Assembly (NCBI GenBank): GCA_003963365.1
Contig: RXJG01000004.1
Location: 1-64,000 of the forward strand
DNA from: Sphingobacteriales bacterium
Lineage (GTDB): Bacteria; Bacteroidota; Bacteroidia; Chitinophagales; Chitinophagaceae
Direction: 5' to 3'
Length of the DNA stretch: 64,000 nt
Below the pieces are notes generated by a model, which did not search any database, was not told the origin of the DNA, and saw only the letters and a program-made list of their open reading frames with translations. Of this stretch, positions 16,373 to 25,768 are shown piece after piece (position 1 is the stretch's first letter; every line of letters starts with the position of its first letter). The translations under genes were made by a program, and so were the position numbers.

Positions 16373-16852
16373 TTATTTTTGATTTAAAATTTTCTGCCTC
16401 TCCATTACATTGATATAACCATCAGCGGAGCTTTTAATACGGAGTACCTGTTTTTTGGTGACAATGGTAAAATAATAAGATGCATAATTATCAAAAACAA
16501 CTTCTGCCACCCGGCCAATTTTTACTGCTTCCGGAAAACGTTCTTTTACATTAAGCGTTACTGCCAGCGGTAATTCAGAAAACTCAATAAAACGGGAGGT
16601 GGAAATATGTTTCCCGGTTTCATCATAAGCAGCCACCAGCCTTTCGTTGCCCAGTATAAAATGGGCAAACGAAAAGTCCTCCTCTTTATCCCATGTTACA
16701 TCAGATGCGTTTTTAAATTCATTGGCAAAATTTGCCATTGCTTCTTTGTTAATATTCTTTTCACTTTTTGCAGCTGTTATGGGAGGACCATCAATAGCAC
16801 AGGAAGTTAATGTGAACATGGCTGCAAGCGTAAATACGGCTATACTTTTCAT
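16373..16852 (-). CDS. PepSY-like lipoprotein
   Basis: The 159-residue protein has a lipoprotein signal with Cys18 (FTLTSCAID). The mature part resembles the neighbouring 147-residue protein: ASDVTWDKEEDFSFAHF aligns with its VNWSSDNEFYYVSF, and both share the GRV(A/L)EVV(F/Y) strand. They appear to be tandem paralogues that differ in anchoring, one lipidated and one soluble. The exact function is unknown. The ATG at 16852 gives a proper signal. Confidence 0.72.
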   Translation of the reverse strand: MKSIAVFTLAAMFTLTSCAIDGPPITAAKSEKNINKEAMANFANEFKNASDVTWDKEEDFSFAHFILGNERLVAAYDETGKHISTSRFIEFSELPLAVTLNVKERFPEAVKIGRVAEVVFDNYASYYFTIVTKKQVLRIKSSADGYINVMERQKILNQK

Positions 16853-17125
16853 GGCAAAAGGTTTTTAATTGTTGAATAATTGATTGTGATGTAAAACTAT
16901 TACTGCAATTAAGACAAGTCAAGCAGGCTGTGATCAACAACTTTTCATGACATAATTGAAAGTATAAACGGTAAAATTAACCGGCACTATACAGGATAAT
17001 TATCAGCCCGGAATGCCGACAGGTATTATGTTCCAGGTTTTTTGCTTTTAGTTACATTTTATGGACTAACTATTCGTTAAATTGATGGAAAGTGTTAACA
17101 ATTTTTTCTTCTTATCTTGACAGGT

Positions 17126-17725
17126 ATGAACTACCTGGCACATGCATATCTTTCTTTCAATGAACCGGAGATACTGGTGGGTAATATGATCAGTGATTTT
17201 GTAAAAGGGAAAAAGCAATTTGATTATTCTGCCGGTATACAAAAAGGAATTACCCTGCACCGCTTTATAGATGAGTTTACAGATGATCATCCATCTACAA
17301 AAGATGCCAAAGAAGTGTTCAGGTCAGATTACCGGTTATATGCAGGGGCGTTTACGGATGTGGTGTATGATCATTTTCTTGCTATTGATGCTAATGAGTT
17401 TACTGATACATTACTGCTGAGTTTTACGCAAACCACTTATCATCAGCTTACTAATTATACATCGGTATTTCCGGAACGGTTTCAGAAAATGTTCCCATAC
17501 ATGCAGCAGCAAAACTGGTTATATAATTACCGGTTTAGGTGGGGAATTGAAAGAAGTTTTGGAGGTGTGGTGCGGCGGTCTGCTTATTTAACAGAAAGCA
17601 GTAAAGCATTTGAATTGTTTGAAATACATTATGATTTTTTAAATGAATGCTATAAAAAATTTTTCCCGGCTGTTAAACAACATGCACGGGAAAAATTAAA
17701 CCAATTAATGACTGAGACGAATTAA
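17126..17725 (+). CDS. ACP phosphodiesterase-like protein (AcpH/DUF479)
   Basis: The 199 residues open with MNYLAHAYLS, the typical start of AcpH-like proteins, so ATG at 17126 is preferred to the TTG nine bases upstream. Conserved features include GNMISDFVKG, a His-rich segment LHRFIDEFTDDHP and VVYDHFLA, consistent with an HD-like metal site. E. coli AcpH removes 4'-phosphopantetheine from acyl carrier protein; activity of the Bacteroidota homologues is assumed. The stop shares a TTAA with the converging CoA-transferase gene. Confidence 0.85.
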   Translation: MNYLAHAYLSFNEPEILVGNMISDFVKGKKQFDYSAGIQKGITLHRFIDEFTDDHPSTKDAKEVFRSDYRLYAGAFTDVVYDHFLAIDANEFTDTLLLSFTQTTYHQLTNYTSVFPERFQKMFPYMQQQNWLYNYRFRWGIERSFGGVVRRSAYLTESSKAFELFEIHYDFLNECYKKFFPAVKQHAREKLNQLMTETN

Positions 17726-19008
17726 AAGTGTTTGAACCGGATATAGCATTCCTTTTCCAGCATTTCCCGGTCGTCGGGATGAGCAATACTTATTAATGCT
17801 TTGGCTCTTTGCCGTAAATTTTTTCCAAACAGATAAGCAACACCATACTCGGTAACAATATAATGCACATGGCCTCTTGTAGTAACCACATCTGCTCCCT
17901 GTTTTAAACAAGGAACTAGGCGGGGAATGCCTTTTTGTGTTCTTGATGTAAGGGCAATAATGGGTTTGCCACCTTCACTTAAGGCGGAACCACGCATAAA
18001 ATCCATTTGCCCGCCAATACCCGAATACTGTAGCGTACCAATAGTATCTGCACAAACCTGCCCGGTAAGATCTACTTCAATAGCACTGTTAATGGCAATC
18101 ACTTTAGGATTTCTCCGGATAACATGCGGGTCGTTTACATAATCAATATCTAAAAATACAAAGGCAGGATTGTCATGCACATAATCATATAACCTCCTTG
18201 TACCAAGGGCAAAACCGGTTACTGCTTTATTGGGGTGAATTCTTTTTTTACTGTTATTGATTACATCTTTTTCAAACAAGTCAATAATACCATCGCTGAA
18301 CATTTCTGTATGTACACCAAGATCTTTATGGTTGTGTAAACATTTTAAAACTGCGTCTGGGATAGTGCCAATTCCCATTTGCAGCGTACTGCCATCTTCA
18401 ATTAACTCTGCCACGTATTTTCCAATCTTCATTTCATTTTCTCCTACAGCTCCCCCGTAATTTACTTCCGGTAAGTCCTCTTCGTGATACACAAACTTAT
18501 CAATGCGGCTGGAGTGAATTAAACTATCGCCATGTGTACGGGGAACTTTAGGATTAACCTGTGCGATAATATGTTTGGCGAGGTTTACGGCTGAACGGGC
18601 AATATCAACTGATAAACCGAGGGAACAATATCCATGCTGGTCAGGAGGGGATACCTGTATCAATGCCACATCAATAGGCATAATTCCTTTTTTAAATAAA
18701 TCGGGAATATCGCTGAGAAAAACCGGGATAAAATCACCTCTTCCTTCATTTACTGCCTTACGAACAGAACTGGAAACAAACATGCAGTTGATATGAAAAT
18801 TATCTTCATACTGTGGTTTGTCCACTTCAATATCGCCCTGTACGGTAATAAACACCAGTTCCACATCTTTTAAACGACCGGCCTGTTTAGCAAGGTTATG
18901 TAACAGGTACTTAGGCGTTTGTGCACTGCCGTGCACAAATAACCGGTTGCCGCTTTTCACCATTTTTAAAGCTTCTTCAGGACTAACATATTCCACCTGT
19001 TGATACAT
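17722..19008 (-). CDS. Acetyl-CoA hydrolase/CoA-transferase family (4-hydroxybutyrate CoA-transferase-like)
   Basis: The 428 residues make up two CoA-transferase-like domains. The catalytic glutamate is E235 in GVHTEMFSDG, and a CoA-binding glycine loop MGIGTIPDAV lies at 211-220. The late motif GGQMDFMRGSALSEGGK is typical of the AbfT/Cat/Ach1 group. Members move CoA between acetyl-CoA and butyrate, succinate or 4-hydroxybutyrate; the exact acyl group is not predictable. The gene is monocistronic as far as visible. The length is normal. Confidence 0.9.
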   Translation of the reverse strand: MYQQVEYVSPEEALKMVKSGNRLFVHGSAQTPKYLLHNLAKQAGRLKDVELVFITVQGDIEVDKPQYEDNFHINCMFVSSSVRKAVNEGRGDFIPVFLSDIPDLFKKGIMPIDVALIQVSPPDQHGYCSLGLSVDIARSAVNLAKHIIAQVNPKVPRTHGDSLIHSSRIDKFVYHEEDLPEVNYGGAVGENEMKIGKYVAELIEDGSTLQMGIGTIPDAVLKCLHNHKDLGVHTEMFSDGIIDLFEKDVINNSKKRIHPNKAVTGFALGTRRLYDYVHDNPAFVFLDIDYVNDPHVIRRNPKVIAINSAIEVDLTGQVCADTIGTLQYSGIGGQMDFMRGSALSEGGKPIIALTSRTQKGIPRLVPCLKQGADVVTTRGHVHYIVTEYGVAYLFGKNLRQRAKALISIAHPDDREMLEKECYIRFKHF

Positions 19009-19164
19009 ATCTTATATATTTTGCCAAAATTATTGGTGAACGGATGGATTGTTTATGACCAGCATCACTGCAGGGTGCTGATTAAGTTCATGTTTTTACA
19101 AACGGATAATCAGATAAAAATGAAAGCCATAATTTTACACCTCACTAAACATGAAAACAACACT

Positions 19165-19731
19165 ATGAAAAAATGGTTTTTACTGACAGCAGGCTTATTA
19201 ATGCTGAATAGTTTGATGGCCCAAACCAAATTACCTCCACTTGACAAATCGCCTATGGATATGGCTTATTGTCCTAATAATTATCCTGTATTGAAGATAC
19301 AGGATAAAATAACTGAGCCATTAATTGGTCGTGTCATTTACAGCCGGCCACAAAAAAATGGCCGTACCGTTTTTGGCGAACTGGTAGAATATAATAAAGT
19401 ATGGAGGTTGGGGGCTAATGAAGCCACCGAACTGGAATTATATAAAGATGTGCGGATTAATGGTAAAAAAGTGAAAAAGGGCCGCTACACTTTGTATGCT
19501 ATTTGCACTGAGGCAAAATGGACAATTATTCTTAATAAAGAAACCGATACCTGGGGTGCTTTTAAATATGATGAAACAAAAGATGTATTGAGAGTAGATG
19601 TGGAAGTGCAAAAGCAAACAGATATAACCGAAGCATTTACCATGGTTTTTGATAAATCAACCACCGGTGCCAATTTAATAATGGCCTGGGATAATGTAAG
19701 AGTAAGCTTACCTGTCACTTTTAATCAGTAA
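19165..19731 (+). CDS. DUF2911 family secreted protein, first copy
   Basis: About 189 residues start at ATG 19165 (MKKWFLLTAG), giving a signal peptide ending near MAQ; the longer upstream frame adds residues with no signal character. DUF2911 features are clear: SPMDMAYCP, VIYSRPQKNGRTVFG, WRLGANEATE and the C-terminal WDNVRVSLPV. Function is unknown; the domain is common in Bacteroidota and probably periplasmic. The second copy begins one base after its stop, so they form a duplicated operon. Confidence 0.82.
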   Translation: MKKWFLLTAGLLMLNSLMAQTKLPPLDKSPMDMAYCPNNYPVLKIQDKITEPLIGRVIYSRPQKNGRTVFGELVEYNKVWRLGANEATELELYKDVRINGKKVKKGRYTLYAICTEAKWTIILNKETDTWGAFKYDETKDVLRVDVEVQKQTDITEAFTMVFDKSTTGANLIMAWDNVRVSLPVTFNQ

Positions 19732-19732
19732 C

Positions 19733-20359
19733 ATGAAACAGTTAACCGCAGGATTATTTCTTTTATGGATAACAGGATGTAACGATCCGCAGAAAGAAAC
19801 AGTTACAAAAACTCCCGATTCGGCTAAAATCCTTCTGGAGCATCATAACATTCCCAATCCTTTGTCACCGGTAGATAAGTCGCCGATGGATATCAGTTAT
19901 TTTCCTGCTAACTATCCGCAATTAAAAATGTCGGGGCAGGATAAAAACCCACCCGTTGCAAGAGTTATTTACAGCCGTCCATTTAAAGACGGACGAAAAA
20001 TATTTGGGGCCCTGCAGAAATATGGTGAACCGTGGAGGATGGGTGCTAATGAAGCAACAGAGATCGAATTCTTTCGTGATGTTGCCATACAGGGAAAGAA
20101 AGTAAATGCCGGCAGATACATATTGTATTGCATTCCTTATGAAGATAAATGGACAATCATTCTGAATAATGACCTTTTCACCTGGGGATTAAAGATTGAT
20201 GCTTCAAAAGATGTATTAAAAGTAGCGGTGCCGGTTGAAAAATTAACCATACCATTTGAAGCACTCACTATTGTTTTTGAAAATGCCAAAGACGGCACTA
20301 ACTTAATAATTGCGTGGGATGATGTAAAAGTGAGTTTGCCAATATCACTTAATAAATAA
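19733..20359 (+). CDS. DUF2911 family lipoprotein, second copy
   Basis: The 208 residues have a short lipoprotein signal with Cys16 (WITGCNDPQ). The mature domain repeats the landmarks of the preceding gene (SPMDISYFP, VIYSRPFKDGRKIFG, WRMGANEATE, WDDVKVSLPI), so the pair arose by tandem duplication. The main difference is anchoring: this copy is lipidated with a ~35-residue linker. The end overlaps the converging DUF3291 gene by 15 bases. Confidence 0.82.
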   Translation: MKQLTAGLFLLWITGCNDPQKETVTKTPDSAKILLEHHNIPNPLSPVDKSPMDISYFPANYPQLKMSGQDKNPPVARVIYSRPFKDGRKIFGALQKYGEPWRMGANEATEIEFFRDVAIQGKKVNAGRYILYCIPYEDKWTIILNNDLFTWGLKIDASKDVLKVAVPVEKLTIPFEALTIVFENAKDGTNLIIAWDDVKVSLPISLNK

Positions 20360-20809
20360 GGCCGCTTCGTCTGCAGAAAATCTTTTTTTGAAACTAAAAG
20401 CATAAGGATTTTCCCCGTGCACCCTTATATGATTCAGTCTTTCTGCTGCATCAGCAACGGAAGGCCACCTGCCTTCAGCAATATACCATAGCGCCATATG
20501 CATATCGCTCATTTTTTCAAACCACTCTTTTCTTCTTTTGAAAATTTCTGTATGAACAGATTTGTATACATACTCATGAAGTGAATCAATATCTTCCCAA
20601 ACAGACATGTTTACTATCAAATAATCATCGTCGTAAATTTTAATGGAAGTAGCATTGTTATTGTCGTCTTTTAATCTCCATACAAAACCTTTACTGCTTT
20701 CAGCCAATGCATTTATGGGATCAAGATTAGCTACAAAATCAGCCATCACAGGACTATCTATTGGCGCTAACATCTTTGCGATATTAACTTGTGCAAGATG
20801 AAATTTCAT
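20345..20809 (-). CDS. DUF3291 family protein
   Basis: The 154-residue soluble protein carries the family signature: an N-terminal LAQVNIA strand, PINALAESSKGFVWRL, a MSVWEDIDSLHEYVY segment, and ALWYIAEGRWP near the end. The fold resembles dimeric alpha/beta-barrel (ABM-like) proteins. No reaction is established. The converging neighbour overlaps its C-terminal coding region by 15 bases. The start at 20809 is the only reasonable ATG. Confidence 0.8.
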   Translation of the reverse strand: MKFHLAQVNIAKMLAPIDSPVMADFVANLDPINALAESSKGFVWRLKDDNNNATSIKIYDDDYLIVNMSVWEDIDSLHEYVYKSVHTEIFKRRKEWFEKMSDMHMALWYIAEGRWPSVADAAERLNHIRVHGENPYAFSFKKRFSADEAALFIK

Positions 20810-20871
20810 AATTGTAAATATAAAAGTTAAAAGGATTGTTGCGGTAAGACTTATGGGATTATATTTACAGC

Positions 20872-22719
20872 ATGTGTGGAATAGCCGGTATTATTCAGTT
20901 GAAGCATTTGTCAGACATCTCCGGGATGTCAGACAGCTTACGCAGCATGACTGATGCTATTGCCCACCGTGGTCCCGATGGAGAAGGCTATTGGATAAAT
21001 GAAACAGGTATAGTTGGTTTTGGTCACCGCAGACTTTCCATTATTGATTTAAGCGATGCAGCGGCACAACCCATGCATTACTTAGATCGTTACACGATTG
21101 TTTATAATGGCGAATTGTACAACTATATTGAACTGAGAGAAACACTTCAGCAAAAAGGATATACTTTCCGTTCACAATCTGATACCGAAGTTATATTAGC
21201 AGCTTATGATTGCCGGAAAGAGGAATGCCTGGATGAATTTGATGGCATGTTTGCTTTTGCTTTATGGGATGAGCAGGAGCAAATACTTTTTGCTGCCCGG
21301 GATCGCTTTGGGGAAAAACCGTTCTATTATTTTAAAAATGATGAGCAACTCTTATTTGCCAGTGAAATGAAAGCATTGTGGACGGCCGAAGTAACAAAAG
21401 AAAAGAATAATACGCTTTTATTATACTACCTGTGCCAAGGGCAATTAATAAACCCACATAACCCTGCAGAAACTTTTTATGAAAATATATTTTCATTGCC
21501 TGCTGCCAGCTATTTAAAGTATAATCTTCACAAAAATGAATTACTGATAAACGGCTGGTGGGATTTGGACAAAGAAACATCCATCGCCATTTCAGAGAAA
21601 GAAGCAACAGAAAAACTATATCATCTTTTGTCAACTTCTGTTAAAAGAAGATTGAGAAGTGATGTAGAAGTGGCGAATAGTTTAAGCGGTGGATTAGACA
21701 GTTCTACTATTTTGACTGTAATTCATCAGCAATCAAATAACCCCAAAACATTTTCAGCAGTATTTCCCGGTTTTGAAAAAGATGAATCGGTATATGTTAA
21801 CGAAGTACTTTCTCAATATCCCTCCACCAACTTTGCCATTTCTCCTTCAGCAGACGATTTGAGTAATGACTTAGAAAAATTTTTATACCAGCATGAACAG
21901 CCGGTACAAAGTGCCAGTGTTTATCTTCAATACAAAATATATGAGTCAGCAAAACAGCATGGAATTAAAGTAATATTAGACGGGCAGGGTGCCGATGAAA
22001 TTTTAGGAGGCTATACTAAATATCTTCACTGGTATTTACAGGAACTGGTTGCTAAGGGAAAATTTAAATTAGCTGATGCTGAAAGAAAATTATTGCAATC
22101 AAATTATCCATCCCTGCAATGGAACTGGAAAAATAAAATAGCCGCCTTTACTCCATACCTTACAGCAAATCAGTTGCAGAAAAAAGTATTCCGTTCAATT
22201 GGAAATCATCCTGACATTGATCCGGATTTTTCTTACCATTCCTTTAGCAAAGAATACGTGTATAAGCCTGCTGTGCATAAACTAAATGATATTTTGTATT
22301 ATGATACTATGCAAAACACTTTGCCGGAGTTGTTGCGTTATGCCGATAGAAATTCTATGGCACATGGTGTGGAAGTAAGGGTGCCTTTTTTAAATCATGA
22401 ATTAGTACAATTTGTCTTTTCCCTTCCATCTTCCTTCAAAATAAATAGTGGTTTTACCAAATCGATATTACGTAAAACAATGGAACCGCATTTACCATCA
22501 GCTATTGTATGGCGAAAAGATAAAACTGGTTACGAGCCGCCGCAACAGCAATGGATGCAGCAATCTGTTGTTCAGGAACAGATACAGGAAGCAAAGAGAA
22601 AATTAGTAAAAGAAGAAATATTAAAACAAACTGTATTGAATAAACCAGTTATTGCTAAAGCAGCACATGCGGCAGACAATTACGACTGGCGTTATTTATG
22701 TGCAGCGTCACTGTTCTAA
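20872..22719 (+). CDS. asnB: Asparagine synthase (glutamine-hydrolysing)
   Basis: The 615 residues contain an N-terminal class II glutamine amidotransferase domain with nucleophile Cys2 (MCGIAGI), RGPDGEG and GHRRLSIIDLS, and a C-terminal ATP-PPase synthetase domain with the loop SLSGGLDSS. It makes asparagine from aspartate, glutamine and ATP. Some homologues act in glycan or peptide modification, and the window does not decide. A candidate promoter is TTG at 20839-20841, an 18-base gap and TATATTTA at 20860-20867, which would leave an almost leaderless mRNA. Confidence 0.9.
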   Translation: MCGIAGIIQLKHLSDISGMSDSLRSMTDAIAHRGPDGEGYWINETGIVGFGHRRLSIIDLSDAAAQPMHYLDRYTIVYNGELYNYIELRETLQQKGYTFRSQSDTEVILAAYDCRKEECLDEFDGMFAFALWDEQEQILFAARDRFGEKPFYYFKNDEQLLFASEMKALWTAEVTKEKNNTLLLYYLCQGQLINPHNPAETFYENIFSLPAASYLKYNLHKNELLINGWWDLDKETSIAISEKEATEKLYHLLSTSVKRRLRSDVEVANSLSGGLDSSTILTVIHQQSNNPKTFSAVFPGFEKDESVYVNEVLSQYPSTNFAISPSADDLSNDLEKFLYQHEQPVQSASVYLQYKIYESAKQHGIKVILDGQGADEILGGYTKYLHWYLQELVAKGKFKLADAERKLLQSNYPSLQWNWKNKIAAFTPYLTANQLQKKVFRSIGNHPDIDPDFSYHSFSKEYVYKPAVHKLNDILYYDTMQNTLPELLRYADRNSMAHGVEVRVPFLNHELVQFVFSLPSSFKINSGFTKSILRKTMEPHLPSAIVWRKDKTGYEPPQQQWMQQSVVQEQIQEAKRKLVKEEILKQTVLNKPVIAKAAHAADNYDWRYLCAASLF

Positions 22720-22782
22720 CATTCCATTCAAAAATATTTCCGCACCTTTGCTGGCAATTATTCATCGTAAGAAACAAGCAAA

Positions 22783-23922
22783 ATGAAAGAAGCTACTAAG
22801 TACATTCATGCGGGAGCACATCCGGATCCAAGCACCGGAGCTATCATGACACCGATTTATCAAACCTCCACTTTTGTGCAGGAGGCTCCCGGCAGTAATA
22901 AAGGGTTTGAATATGCCCGCAGCCAAAATCCAACCCGGTTTGCACTGGAAGAAGCTTTGGCAATAATTGAAAATGGAAAATATGGTTTGGCCTTCGGCAG
23001 CGGCGTGGCGGCAACAGATGGGGTGATAAAATTATTACAACCCGGCGATGAAGTAATTGCAGGGAGCGATATGTATGGTGGTACTTATCGGTTGTTTTCT
23101 AAAGTGTTTGAAAAATTTGGTATTAAATTTATTTATGTTGATACTACTAATCCTGCCAATATAAAAGCAGCAGTTACCCGCAATACAAAACTTATCTGGC
23201 TGGAAACGCCAACTAATCCGTTGATGAATATTACCGACATTGCGGCTGTTGCAGTAATTGCAAAGGAAGCAAAAGCATTGTTGTGTGTGGATAACACATT
23301 TGCATCTCCTTATTTGCAAAAGCCATTAGATCTTGGTGCTGATATTGTGATGCACTCAGTAACCAAATATCTTGGAGGACACAGTGATGTTATACAGGGT
23401 GCACTGGTGATGAATGATAAAGAACTGAGAGACCAATTATATTTTATTCAAAAAAGCTGCGGGGCAGTGCCGGGTCCAATGGATTGTTTCCTGGTGCTGC
23501 GGGGAATTAAAACATTGCATGTACGTATGCAAAGACATTGTGAAAATGGTGCTGCTATTGCAAAATGGTTACGCAACCACCCCAAAGTAAATAAAGTGTA
23601 CTGGCCGGGTTTTGAAGATCATCCCAATCATGCTATTGCAAAAAAACAGATGAAAGATTTTGGAGGCATGATCAGTTTTGAATTAAAAGATGATAGTGTG
23701 GAGAATGCGAAAAGAGTATTGTCTTCTACCAAAATATTTTCATTGGCAGAAAGTTTGGGTGGGGTAGAATCGCTGATCAATCATCCGGCTTCTATGACAC
23801 ATGCTTCCATTCCCAGAGAAGAAAGAATTAAAAATGGTTTGACAGATTCATTGATCCGCTTAAGTGTGGGAATTGAAGATGCGGAAGATTTAATTGCCGA
23901 TTTGCAGCAGGCAATCGGATAA
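22783..23922 (+). CDS. Cys/Met metabolism PLP enzyme (cystathionine gamma-synthase/lyase)
   Basis: The 379-residue fold-type I PLP enzyme has Tyr and Arg of EYARSQNPTR at about 43-52, the GSGVAA phosphate-binding turn, the aspartate in LLCVDNTFASP, and the PLP lysine K195 in SVTKYLGGHSD. Members act in transsulfuration as cystathionine gamma-synthase, beta-lyase or gamma-lyase; motifs do not separate these cleanly. It links methionine and cysteine pools and fits with cysE-cysM and metF elsewhere in the window. It ends at a good terminator. Confidence 0.88.
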   Translation: MKEATKYIHAGAHPDPSTGAIMTPIYQTSTFVQEAPGSNKGFEYARSQNPTRFALEEALAIIENGKYGLAFGSGVAATDGVIKLLQPGDEVIAGSDMYGGTYRLFSKVFEKFGIKFIYVDTTNPANIKAAVTRNTKLIWLETPTNPLMNITDIAAVAVIAKEAKALLCVDNTFASPYLQKPLDLGADIVMHSVTKYLGGHSDVIQGALVMNDKELRDQLYFIQKSCGAVPGPMDCFLVLRGIKTLHVRMQRHCENGAAIAKWLRNHPKVNKVYWPGFEDHPNHAIAKKQMKDFGGMISFELKDDSVENAKRVLSSTKIFSLAESLGGVESLINHPASMTHASIPREERIKNGLTDSLIRLSVGIEDAEDLIADLQQAIG

Positions 23923-23946
23923 AACCAGCATTAATAAAAAATAATG

Positions 23947-23974
23947 TCCTCCAATTCAATGGGGGATTTTTTTT
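23947..23974 (+). terminator. Terminator after the cystathionine enzyme gene
   Basis: TCCTCCA (23947-23953) pairs with TGGGGGA (23960-23966), with one G-T pair, followed by eight T. It rules out the far-upstream start of the GIN-domain gene. Confidence 0.85.
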
Positions 23975-24075
23975 GCTGTTTCAACCGGAAAATACTACGG
24001 TTCATCAATAAGCATAATCGTAAAATTTATGCAGCATATAACTTTATCAGTAAATATTCAAACAGTTTAAAAAAT

Positions 24076-24735
24076 ATGAAATACAAAGCTTTTTTATGGG
24101 TGCTTTCAATAACCTTTTTCACTTCCTGCAGTAAAGACAGGATTACCGGCAGTGGCAGCATCAAAACGGAAACCAGAAGCACCCCATCGTTTAATGCAGT
24201 TTCTGTTTGGGGAAGCAGCAATGTATATATCACCAAAGGAAATACGTTAAAAGTAGAAGTAGATGGTTATGAAAACCTGCTTCCTTATTTTGAAACTAAT
24301 GTAGTAAATAATGAACTGCGGCTTGGTTACCGGAATGGTTTAAATATCCGTAACAATAATATAAAAGTATACATCACTATGCCTGCTGAAATTGCTTTTT
24401 TAAATCTGCAGGGCTCCGGCAATTTTAGTGTCACCGGTAATTTTGTGAGCAATGTTTCTGTTGATTTATTAATTAATGGTTCGGGTAATATAGATTTTGA
24501 AAGCGGTACTGCCCCGAGGGCAAACCTACGGGTTAATGGCAGTGGTAATATTAACGCCTACGGTTTAAATGTTCAGAAAAGCGATGCCGGGGTATCTGGC
24601 GGCGGCAATATAAAAACATCCGTTACCGAAGAACTAGATGCTTATATTTCTGGTAGTGGTAATATTTATTATAAAGGCTTTCCGGCTACAATCAATACAA
24701 TGATAAGCGGCAGCGGTAAGGTGATTAAAGAATAA
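24076..24735 (+). CDS. GIN-domain (DUF2807) lipoprotein
   Basis: About 220 residues start at ATG 24076 (MKYKAFLWVL), giving a lipoprotein signal with Cys at residue ~16 (FFTSCSKD). The mature part is a right-handed beta-helix-like GIN domain: repeated G-S-G-N motifs (INGSGNIDF, VNGSGNINA, ISGSGNIYY), the usual auto-transporter adhesin head annotation. The function is unknown in free-living Bacteroidota. The longer upstream frame crosses a terminator and is rejected. Confidence 0.85.
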   Translation: MKYKAFLWVLSITFFTSCSKDRITGSGSIKTETRSTPSFNAVSVWGSSNVYITKGNTLKVEVDGYENLLPYFETNVVNNELRLGYRNGLNIRNNNIKVYITMPAEIAFLNLQGSGNFSVTGNFVSNVSVDLLINGSGNIDFESGTAPRANLRVNGSGNINAYGLNVQKSDAGVSGGGNIKTSVTEELDAYISGSGNIYYKGFPATINTMISGSGKVIKE

Positions 24736-24760
24736 AGTAAAAATAATAGCCTCACTCAGA

Positions 24761-24798
24761 AAACTGGTTCTTACTATGCGAACCGGTTTCTTATTTTT
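24761..24798 (+). terminator. Terminator after GIN-domain gene
   Basis: A 10-bp stem (24761-24770 with 24780-24789, one G-T pair) is followed by TTATTTTTA. The next gene starts six bases later at 24804, so it needs its own promoter within or after this hairpin. Confidence 0.7.
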
Positions 24799-24803
24799 AC
24801 AAA

Positions 24804-25577
24804 ATGACAGGGGAAGAACTGAAATTATTGCTGGACGAAAAAGTAAACTGGTATAATCAACCCGCCTTTATCGAAAACGATCCCGTATCTATTCCTCACC
24901 TGTTTACGCAAAAACAGGATATTGAGATTGCGGGATTTTTTGCAGCTATCTTCAGTTGGGGTAACCGTACCACTATTATCAATAAAAGTAAAGAACTGAT
25001 GCAACTGATGGACAATGCTCCATACCAGTTTATTTCAGAACATCGGCCAAATGAGCTCAGGCTTTTATTGAAATTTAAACACCGCACATTCACAGCCGAT
25101 GATCTTTTGTACTTTATAGAATTTCTAAAAAAGCATTATTCGAAAAAGGAGTCTTTAGAAGATGCATTTGTAAGTGGCTTAACTAAAAAAGATATTACGG
25201 TTGAAAATGGATTAATTGGCTTCAGAAATTATTTCTTTTCAATGGAACATTTAAAACGAACCGAGAAACATGTTTCATCGCCTTTGCAAAAATCAACCTG
25301 CAAAAGATTAAACATGTTTTTACGCTGGATGGTAAGAAAAGATAAAACAGGTGTTGATTTTGGCATCTGGAATAAAATTTCACCTGCACAACTCATTTGC
25401 CCGGTTGATGTGCATGTGGCAAGAGTAGCCGCACAATTAAATATTATTCAACGAAAGCAGGTTGACTGGCAAACAGCAGTAGAATTAACAGGGTTTCTGA
25501 AAACATTAGACCCTGCTGATCCAGTCAAATATGATTATGCACTTTTTGGAATGGGAGTAATGAATGATAAGGTATAA
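24804..25577 (+). CDS. TIGR02757/DUF2400 family protein
   Basis: The 257-residue soluble protein has the family hallmarks: YNQPAFIENDPVSIPH near the N-terminus, FFAAIFSWGNR, a central KRLNMFLRWMVRKD and PVDVHVARVA late in the chain. It is widespread in Bacteroidota and Epsilonproteobacteria. The HhH-like end suggests nucleic acid binding, but no activity is known. It stands alone. Confidence 0.85.
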   Translation: MTGEELKLLLDEKVNWYNQPAFIENDPVSIPHLFTQKQDIEIAGFFAAIFSWGNRTTIINKSKELMQLMDNAPYQFISEHRPNELRLLLKFKHRTFTADDLLYFIEFLKKHYSKKESLEDAFVSGLTKKDITVENGLIGFRNYFFSMEHLKRTEKHVSSPLQKSTCKRLNMFLRWMVRKDKTGVDFGIWNKISPAQLICPVDVHVARVAAQLNIIQRKQVDWQTAVELTGFLKTLDPADPVKYDYALFGMGVMNDKV

Positions 25578-25768
25578 TCTTTAGAACGCAGGCTGCTTTT
25601 ATCTTTTTTTGCAACTGCTAACTGTTATTAAAGCCACCAGTACCGGCAGTGTTAATAACAATCCAAACTTTCCCGTTCTCATTTGAATTAATTTTATTAC
25701 TGGATAATTTGTTTGTGTTGATTTAACGTACCGGGAATTTCTTTTATAATAACTCAACTATTAATAAA

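Noticed and set aside
19000-19164. N-terminal extension of the first DUF2911 gene
   Set aside because: The extension overlaps the divergent CoA-transferase start and lacks signal character; ATG 19165 gives a proper signal peptide.
23944-24075. N-terminal extension of the GIN-domain gene
   Set aside because: It crosses the terminator of the preceding gene and would displace the lipoprotein signal.
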